The notes below the pieces were generated by a model, which was not told where the DNA came from, made no database searches, and was given only the letters and a program-made list of their open reading frames with translations. From contig CAWZYM010000331.1 in the NCBI GenBank assembly GCA_963966185.1, positions 611,501 through 675,500 of the forward strand: a stretch of 64,000 nucleotides of DNA, read 5' to 3'. Source of the DNA: Rhabditoides inermis (Eukaryota > Nematoda > Chromadorea > Rhabditida > Rhabditidae). The translations under genes and the position numbers were made by a program. Each line of letters starts with the position of its first letter. Position 1 is the first letter of the stretch. Below, one piece after another: positions 60,933-64,000 of the stretch.

Positions 60933-63012
60933 TCACATCCACCCTTTTCTATAGTTGTGCAGTTGATCGATAGATAGATTCCGGTCGATGTTCTTGTCTA
61001 TCTGTCTCGCTCTCTGTCGCTCGAATCGAGAAGCCATCCACATGAGACACGCGGGACACAGCATAGTGTAGTAAGTGATCATCTGAAAGATAACAAAGGT
61101 TATGTGTACGAATACGAATCATCTGCACTACGAGAGTGTTTACGAAGATATGATGTTCGATGTAATATTTGACAACGATGTTTGAGATTCGATGTATTAC
61201 TTATGAAGAGATAGGTAATTTGATTGTTAACGAACGGTGATATTATCTTGTTGTCTTGAAGTGGAATTGCCTCTGATAAACTATATCTATCACATTATCA
61301 CACCGTCTCTGTAAGAATCGAACACTTTTCGGGCATGTGGATACTAGGAGCTATAGTCGCCGCCTGGTGGATAGTTTCTGTTATTGCCAGCCGGGGTCAG
61401 TCGGCGAAACTCAGTTTCGAGCGAGAGAGGCCAGACAGCGCGGGCAAATGGTCGAGTGTCGCGCGGCCTCTTTGATTCGCATGCCGGCTTCTTTGATCAA
61501 TATTATCGTTTGAAAGCGCGCGCTTGGGTCTCCTCACGACTAGAAGGTAGATCGAATGCGACTCGAGGGTAGATCGATTTTCCTACCGTAATCTGGCGAA
61601 CTATCTCCAGAATAATATTATAAGTCTGCACACACAAGGGTTATCGAAGGACCTCTACAAGATGTACATACTCCTTTTCTCAAATATGCAAATTTCGCCC
61701 ACTACCTCAAATCGGCCAATTTTGGTCAAAACTTTTCAAAAAATGTTCGTTAGATTCCTCACAAAAGCAACTTTTTATATAAAAGGTTTTTTGGGAATTT
61801 GGGAAATCAATTTTGAAAAAAGTTATGACAAAAAAATGAAAAAAATTGCATTTTTTAGATTTTTTTTTGAAAATGTGCCGGTCCCGGAAAGCAAATACAA
61901 TTAGCACCATTTGAAAGCGCGTGTGAATGATTTTTGTGTCATGATTTTTATTATAAAAATCGGATGTGACATGTTTTGAGCTACAGGCGTTTGAATGCGT
62001 TTATGTCATATTTTGGCAGCTTTGAAGGCGTGTTATGGACATAAAGAAGCGAACAAAGGAAAAAGGAATACACTATCAGAAACTGCATTCTTTCTTTAGT
62101 AAATCCGCTGTCTTTTATGGAAGTATATTTGGTGGCATCTTTTTCCATTCGGGTGTAGAAAACGCGAAAATGTTGACATAAACGCATTCAAACGCCTGTA
62201 GCTCAAAACATGTCACATCCGATTTTTGTGATAAAAATCAGGCTGATGAAAAAAATTTACACGCGCTTTCGAATGGTGCTATTTGTATTTGCTTCCCGGG
62301 ACCGGAACATTTTCAAAAAAACCTAAAAATATACAAATTTTTCATTTTTTGTCATAACTTTTTTCAAAACTGAATTTCCCAAAACATTTTATATGAAAAG
62401 TTGCTCATAATACAGTGAGGAATCTAACGAACACTTGTTCGAAGTGTTTTGATCAAAATTGGCCGATTTGAGGTAGTGGTCCCTTAATAAGCGAAATTTG
62501 CACATTTGAAAAACAAACGAGTATGTACAATGTACATCTTGTAGAGGACCTTCGATAATCCTTGTGTGCGCGGACTTAGCTCCTATTAACTTGTTCGTCC
62601 GATTCTTTCAGAGACGGTGTGTTATATCATATATCACGAATCATCAAACTGGAACGTTTCCGTACAGTAAATCTAACCATTTCATATTTGATTTGCGTAA
62701 ATTGAAACATTGTAAATTGTGGTAGCTAATACACAAAACTCACATCTGCTGCCATATAGAACACATCATAGGAAGTAGCGTCGTCTCCTAGGAGTCTGAA
62801 GTCCATGATCTATAAATGAAGATCTCTCTTTCTCTCTCTCTCTCTCTCTCTCCCTCTCTCTCTCTCTTTCTCTCTCCCCTCCCTTCTCTCTCACCATCCA
62901 TCCCAGCGCATCCAGTCCGAAAATGATTCCATGAATGAGGACGAGTGGCGATAGCATGTACAGTACTGCGTGATTCTCTCGTCGAAGGAAGCCCGTGCGG
63001 AGGGAGTACACC
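60933..63012 (-). CDS. Multi-pass membrane protein, last three exons, continues beyond right edge
   Basis: Exons 63012-62895, 62809-62744 and 61082-60933 join in frame to about 110 residues plus stop. The start is not in the window; the first visible exon begins in phase 2. Two hydrophobic stretches (LYMLSPLVLIHGIIFG and YYTMLCPACLMWMA) are followed by a basic tail (RFERQRARQIDKNID). The shape fits the end of a nematode serpentine receptor, but no diagnostic motif is present and other multi-span proteins are possible. AATAAA overlaps the stop region at 60928-60933. The 1.66-kb intron between the last two exons is filled by a foldback with a nested MITE. Confidence 0.55.
61345..62585. mobile_element. 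Long foldback element interrupted by a MITE
   Basis: The left arm resumes at 61623 (AGTCTGCACACACAAGGG...) and pairs with the right arm ending GTGTGCGCGGACTTAGCTCC near 62578. The outermost left piece, AGGAGCTA at 61346-61353, pairs with TAGCTCCT at the right end, so the 267-bp MITE sits inside the left arm. The loop centre is near 62100. No ORF with recognisable function is seen. Confidence 0.8.
61354..61620 (+). mobile_element. 267-bp MITE, copy 2, nested in a foldback
   Basis: Nearly identical to 13400-13665 in opposite orientation. TA flanks both sides. Removing it restores continuous pairing of the surrounding foldback arms, which gives the insertion order. Confidence 0.85.
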
Positions 63013-63629
63013 CTGCTATTGTATCATGATACAGTCCAGGGAATATTTAGTTCCGCCACCACTCCGCTCGTCCGTCCCGCATTTGAAAATTGCGCGCACG
63101 CGAAAATTTGAATGTGAATTTATTCGCGTGCTCTCGCATGTCTATCGATTTTAGCCGCCTCGCACTCTGTTCACTCTGCGCTCTCTACTGGCGGCAACTG
63201 ATTTGCCCATCCAATGTAGTACTTTTGGTTTAGAACAATGACTAACTACATTTTTAAACTTTTTTTTCAAAAGTTTCATAAAGATTTGAGATTGACTCGT
63301 TGCTGTGGTGAACGAAGTTAGTTTCTAATGATTCTATTATTACCCTTTCCATTTTTGCATGTTTTGCAATAACTCTCGAAAACGATTTGTAAACGGTTGC
63401 CCATAGGTTCATGCAACTTTGAATGCTATTATCTGATAAATACTATCACAGTTTACATTCATAGAAAAAGAATAGTGTCAACATCCCAGATTTGTAACAC
63501 AGGGACAAAAGATGTTGACAGCATCCACTGATACATTAGTTAGTCACCATTGACATGTATATATATACATAATCTCAAATCACCTCCCCAAACATTGTTA
63601 TCACTAGTGAGACTAGTGAGATTCTCTTT

Positions 63630-64000
63630 CGAAAAGTACAGGAGTAAAAAGGAGTGGTTTGTTTTGATCTAATTCAACAAAAGCACATGCATATTTTTTT
63701 CTTCGCAGCTGACTAAAATTTCAAAACAAACCTGCTCTTTCAAACGATGTTTCATAACTATGAAATGTGTGATTTTTGATCAGATATACGCATGCAAATG
63801 CATAAAAATTTAACAACAAAAAGGTCTTTTATTTTAAATTATTATAGTACATATTACAATTACATATGTTCGCTTTTTTCATCGATTAGAAAGAGCAGGT
63901 TTGTTTTGAAATTTTAGTCAGCTGCGAAGAAAAAAATATGCATGTGCTTTTGTTGAATTAGATCAAAACAAACCACTCCTTTTTACTCCTGTACTTTTCG
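63630..64000. repeat. Foldback at the right window edge
   Basis: Arms of about 120 bp (63630-63750 and 63880-64000) are near-perfect inverted repeats containing GAAAAGTACAGGAGTAAAAA and TTCAACAAAAGCACATGCAT. The latter resembles the arms of 2742-3131, so the two are probably distant relatives. 63160-63629 shows no gene. Confidence 0.85.

Noticed and set aside
61662..62187. Lysine/phenylalanine-rich small frames around 61.7-62.2 kb.
   Set aside because: They lie in the AT-rich foldback arms and are mirrored on the other arm; no protein features.

Overview
The window looks like nuclear DNA of a nematode. Protein-coding genes are split into many short exons. Many introns are only 41-55 nt long, and acceptors are usually TTTCAG, TTGCAG or TTTTAG. 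Serpentine chemoreceptors of nematode type sit in clusters. The species cannot be named from the sequence. All gene models below were joined by hand: reading frames close across every junction, but no transcript or alignment evidence was available.

Layout. (1) 1-1.03 kb, minus: 3' part of a proline-rich, Cys/His-finger gene that runs off the left edge. (2) 3.45-4.60 kb, minus, and 8.30-9.47 kb, plus: an inverted duplication of the first six exons of a prominin gene. The minus copy is broken by a 5-nt deletion. Between the arms lies a small signal-peptide, single-pass membrane protein gene (6.07-7.79 kb). (3) 8.36-13.25 kb, plus: a complete 27-exon prominin-like gene of about 951 codons. (4) 13.85-54.43 kb, minus: a complete pecanex gene of about 65 exons and 2238 codons, from an initiator exon resembling known pecanex N-termini to a recognisable C-terminus. 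(5) Five chemoreceptor genes lie on the plus strand inside pecanex introns: four in tandem in one 7.6-kb intron and one of another subfamily in a second intron. (6) 52.7-60.5 kb: retroelements, including two 5'-truncated LINEs with 11-bp target-site duplications and an intact Penelope-like element ORF with its GIY-YIG domain at the N-terminus. (7) 60.9-63.0 kb, minus: the last three exons of a membrane protein that continues past the right edge.

Non-coding content is unusually rich. There are long foldback elements with TTA duplications whose arms carry tRNA-like A and B boxes, a U6 snRNA copy head-to-head with a tRNA-type SINE, a TA-flanked MITE nested in a foldback, and many GA/CT microsatellites beside splice sites. 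Short duplications of exon 3' edges, splice donor included, recur in the intron just downstream.

The genes do not form an operon or pathway. Prominin and pecanex are unrelated multi-pass membrane proteins placed tail to tail, and the pecanex introns act as host space for chemoreceptor genes and mobile DNA.
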